Assembly: GCF_001905465.1 (NCBI RefSeq)
Contig: NZ_LISX01000003.1
Span: 140,912-204,911 of the forward strand
Direction: 5' to 3'
DNA length: 64,000 bases
From: Kitasatospora sp. CB01950
GTDB taxonomy: Bacteria > Actinomycetota > Actinomycetes > Streptomycetales > Streptomycetaceae
A program made the position numbers and the translations under genes. Below are positions 61,766 through 64,000 of the stretch, in pieces; positions within the stretch are counted from its first letter, which is position 1, and the number at the start of each line of letters is the position of its first letter. A model generated the notes under the pieces. It did not search any database and had not been told where the DNA came from. It saw nothing but the letters and a program-made list of their open reading frames with translations.

Positions 61766-62896
61766 TCAGGGGGTGGTCGCCCACTGGTGGGCGGTGCCCT
61801 GGTGGAGAGCGGCGAAGACGCGGTCGCGCAGGGCGTTGGCTTCGGCGTCGGTCAGGGTGTGGTGGAGGGGGCGCAGGACGACCTTGACGAGCAGGTTGTG
61901 CTGGTCGGGGCGGGCGCCGAGGCGGGCCAGGGCCTGCGGGGGGAGAGCGCTGCACGGGGTGGTGGAGAGGATCTCCACGGTCTCCACGCAGTCGGCGTCC
62001 GGGCCGAGGGCGTCGCGGACGCGGTCGCCGAGGTCCTCCGCGAGGTCGGCACGGTCCACGGCGATCGACAGGTCGCGGCGGATCGGCGGGAGCGCGGACA
62101 CCGGGCGGTACGGGGCGAGATCGGCGAGCTGCGCGATCACCGCCGGGTCGGTCGCGCGCAGCAGTCGGATGTCCGGGATGCCCTTGAGCAGCATCAGCAC
62201 CCGGTCCAGCCCCATTCCGAGCGCCAGCCCGCTCCACTCCGGGCCCAGGCCGGCCGCCGCCAGCACCCCCGGGTGGGCGAGCCCGCATTCGGCGACCTCC
62301 ACCCACTCGCCGCCGGCCTCGACGTCGAGCTGGCGGCCGGCGCGGGTGTACGGGTGGACGCGCGCCTCGGTGCGGTACGCCGCGCCGGGCAGCAGGGCGT
62401 CGGCCAGGGCGGCGATCATGCCCGTCAAGTCGGCCGGGCCGGTGGGGAGTTGCCGGCGGGTGAGGTACCACAGGTCGAGCTGGTGCGGGGTGCCGGTGTG
62501 CAGCCGGTCGATGCTGTCGCGGCGGTACACCAGGCCGGGGCAGACCAACAGGACGTCGTCGGCAGTCGGTTCCACCGCGAGTGCACGCAGCGCGCCCGGG
62601 ACGAGGGCGCTGGAGTGGCTGCGCAGCATCCGGCGGTCGTCCACGTAGCGGGTGTATCGGGTGTCCCGAGTGACGTCGTCCGCACGGTAGTTGAGGTGGT
62701 CGTAGTTGTCGGCGACGGTGACGATCCGTTCACCGCGGTGCACCCGCGTCCGGCAGGACCAGAGCCGGGCGAGAGCGCCGGCGGCGCGCTCCACCAGCAA
62801 CTGGAGGGCGTGCGGGCCGGCGGCGGGATCGGTCAGGTCGCGGACGGCGAGATCACGGGCGAGCTGATCGGCGGACAGCGGAACGGCAGTGGACAT
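61766..62896 (-). CDS. srmL: Stand-alone PheRS-like ligase (SrmL type)
   Basis: 376 residues starting MSTAVPLSADQLARDLAVRD, with ggagg upstream. It has a class II synthetase core related to PheS: RYVDDRRMLRSHSSALVPGALRA (motif 2-like region), DDVLLVCPGLVYRRDSIDRLHTGTPHQLDLWYL, EWVEVAECGLAHPGVLAAAGL, and motif 3 in SGLALGMGLDRVLMLLKGIPDIR. A C-terminal FDX-ACB-like domain follows (VSALPPIRRDLSIAVDRADLAEDLGDRVRDAL). The order resembles mitochondrial PheRS, not the bacterial alpha/beta enzyme. Related proteins are named SrmL, PheS-related mystery ligase, from memory. Its substrate is unknown. Confidence 0.8.
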   Translation of the reverse strand: MSTAVPLSADQLARDLAVRDLTDPAAGPHALQLLVERAAGALARLWSCRTRVHRGERIVTVADNYDHLNYRADDVTRDTRYTRYVDDRRMLRSHSSALVPGALRALAVEPTADDVLLVCPGLVYRRDSIDRLHTGTPHQLDLWYLTRRQLPTGPADLTGMIAALADALLPGAAYRTEARVHPYTRAGRQLDVEAGGEWVEVAECGLAHPGVLAAAGLGPEWSGLALGMGLDRVLMLLKGIPDIRLLRATDPAVIAQLADLAPYRPVSALPPIRRDLSIAVDRADLAEDLGDRVRDALGPDADCVETVEILSTTPCSALPPQALARLGARPDQHNLLVKVVLRPLHHTLTDAEANALRDRVFAALHQGTAHQWATTP

Positions 62897-63329
62897 GGTG
62901 CGGCCTCCGGGGCCTCGGGGCGGAATTCGGTGGGCGGACAACACACCCCCCGGCCCCTGGGCACGACCCGCCGCCCGGGCCCGCCCCGCCCGCCTACTGG
63001 CGCGACGAAACCCGACCCCAGCGGCGCCCATCGGGAGCCGGGGGGCCGGTAAATCGGCGAGAGATCGCAACGATGGCCACGGGCGGAGTCTACGCACCCC
63101 CACCCGCCCGGCGGCAACCGGTTTTGCGCACGCGCCACGCCGCGACGACTCGCGCCGCGACGACTCGCGCCGCGACGACTCGCGCCGCGACGACTCGCGC
63201 CGCGACGACTCGCGCCGCGACGATTCCGCTCCGGCCCGACCCGGTACAGCCGGCAGGCCCCGGCCCTCGTTGGCGCGATCCGGGGCGAGGGCCCAGACTG
63301 GGCGCTTTCGACGAGCGGGAGGCGCGGGG
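62897..63329. other. Divergent gap with minisatellite
   Basis: No supported gene between the SrmL and methyltransferase starts. The stretch 63138-63227 is a 15-bp minisatellite (own entry). A plus-strand frame through it reads RRDDS repeats and is in phase with the methyltransferase, but no good start is visible, so an N-terminal extension is not annotated. Confidence 0.5.
63138..63227. repeat. 15-bp minisatellite
   Basis: Five exact copies of cgccgcgacgactcg (63138-63212) plus a degenerate sixth. The unit equals five codons. Confidence 0.95.
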
Positions 63330-63980
63330 ATGACGGACCACCAGGCCGGTGTGGGGCGCGCGTACGATGCGGTCGCGGAGCTGTACGCGAACCTGTTTGC
63401 AGGTGAACTCTCTGGGCGCGACGACGAGTTGAAGCTGATCCACGAGTTGATCGCGGCGCCGCCCGTCGCGCAACGCGGACTTCCCGTCGGCGACCTGGGT
63501 TGCGGACCGGGCGAGGCGACGGTGCTGCTCGGCGGGCTCGGGGTGCATGCTTTCGGGCTCGACCTGTCGGCCGGGATGCTGGCCCAGGCCCGGCGTGCCC
63601 GGCCCTCCGACACGTTCGTTCGCGGCTCGCTGCTCGCCCTCCCGTTCGCCGACGTGAGCCTCGGCGCGGTGCTCGCCCGCTACTCGGTGATCCACCTACC
63701 GCCCGCCGAAGTCCCGCACGCCCTCGGCGAGTTGCGCCGCGTTCTGGCCCCGGGCGGCCGCCTGCTGCTCGGCTTCTTCGCCGCCGACCCCTCCCTCGGC
63801 GACACCGACCACCCCGTGCCCTTCGACCACAAGGTCACCACCGCCCACCGCTGGCCCGTCGACACCCTCGCCAGCCTCCTGCGCACCGCCGGTCTCACCG
63901 AGACCGCCCGCAGCGTCCGCCGGCCCGGCCCGGGCGAGCGCTTCCCGCAGGCGAACCTGCTGGCCGAAGCCGCTCCCTGA
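63330..63980 (+). CDS. Class I SAM-dependent methyltransferase
   Basis: 216 residues starting MTDHQAGVGRAYDAVAELYANLF, with gggaggcg upstream. Motif I is VGDLGCGPGEATVLLGGLG, motif II is GLDLSAGMLAQARRARP, and motif III is SLLALPFADVSLGAVLARYSVIHL, followed by ELRRVLAPGGRLLLGFF. It belongs to the Methyltransf_11/25 group of small-molecule methyltransferases. The substrate is unknown. The stop is 20 bases from the end of the window, followed by the repeat gacggcct. Confidence 0.93.
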   Translation: MTDHQAGVGRAYDAVAELYANLFAGELSGRDDELKLIHELIAAPPVAQRGLPVGDLGCGPGEATVLLGGLGVHAFGLDLSAGMLAQARRARPSDTFVRGSLLALPFADVSLGAVLARYSVIHLPPAEVPHALGELRRVLAPGGRLLLGFFAADPSLGDTDHPVPFDHKVTTAHRWPVDTLASLLRTAGLTETARSVRRPGPGERFPQANLLAEAAP

Positions 63981-64000
63981 CGGCCTGACGGCCTGACGGC

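Noticed and set aside
62897..63110. Attenuator or leader peptide for the PheRS-like gene
   Set aside because: No Phe-rich short frame or clear terminator/antiterminator pair was found.
62889..63329. N-terminal extension of the methyltransferase through RRDDS repeats
   Set aside because: The ATG at 63330 has a good ribosome site and family-like start; the upstream frame is open only because GC-rich DNA lacks stops.

Overview
This window reads as chromosomal DNA of a Streptomyces- or Kitasatospora-type actinomycete. GC is very high, GTG starts and four-base stop/start overlaps are common, several genes look leaderless, and the families are typical of the group: an Rpf with LysM, GAF and NarL-type two-component proteins, SigX5-type ECF factors, a c-di-AMP-riboswitch-like leader, DUF427, DUF1508, DUF4232 and DUF5685. 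No rRNA, replication origin, CRISPR array or phage module was seen. One tRNA (Cys, minus strand, about 57.6 kb) and one complete IS256-family element (20.7-22.1 kb) are present.

Layout. 0-2 kb: the end of a methionine aminopeptidase, a long leader, a secreted resuscitation-promoting factor, and an Imm51 immunity-like gene. 2-11.4 kb: a BrkB-type membrane protein, a three-gene membrane protein/kinase/regulator operon, an ECF sigma factor divergent from a VOC and a DinB gene, a lipoprotein polysaccharide deacetylase, and an orphan histidine kinase with an added extracytoplasmic tail. 11.4-17.7 kb: three small unknown or ATP-binding genes, divergent from a pair of overlapping ATP-grasp ligases, then a GAF sensor kinase and an HxlR repressor. 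17.7-28.5 kb: an imine-reductase-like enzyme, a reductase/epimerase, a DEDDh exonuclease, the IS, an amidohydrolase, a thioesterase, a giant WGR-DUF4132 protein and a DevR-like regulator. 28.9-37.5 kb: an APC/KUP-like transporter, a DUF4232 lipoprotein, an acetyltransferase, a DUF5685 protein with a remarkable Cys-rich tail, a HAD phosphatase, DUF6188, a double Nudix protein and small proteins.

37.8-43 kb holds a tightly coupled operon. It encodes two small unknown proteins, then a 1152-residue membrane protein in which a Lon-type (S16) Ser/Lys protease domain precedes a transmembrane segment and a long WD40 region, then a lipoprotein. 52.8 back to 44.1 kb holds the least conventional locus: up to ten minus-strand genes, six of them chained by four-base overlaps. 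They encode a cupin, a small five-repeat peptide, two zinc-ribbon paralogues, a truncated and low-complexity relative, a third full paralogue, an Asp/Gly-rich membrane protein, an asparagine-synthetase homologue without the catalytic N-terminal Cys, an aldehyde dehydrogenase and an aminoglycoside-phosphotransferase fragment. Three of the proteins share the C-terminal motif GFL[T/S]WP. This is the best candidate for an undescribed system here.

53-64 kb: a decayed MFS/unknown junction, DUF427, an ankyrin/HEAT-like protein, a second aldehyde dehydrogenase, the divergent tRNA-Cys, an AraC-type regulator with a VOC protein, a secreted sphingomyelinase-like phosphodiesterase, a ClpC2-like protein with two perfect CAACC-N3-GGTTG operators on its promoter, an acetyltransferase, a stand-alone PheRS-like ligase (SrmL type) and a methyltransferase. 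All assignments come from reading sequence and motifs. No database search was run.
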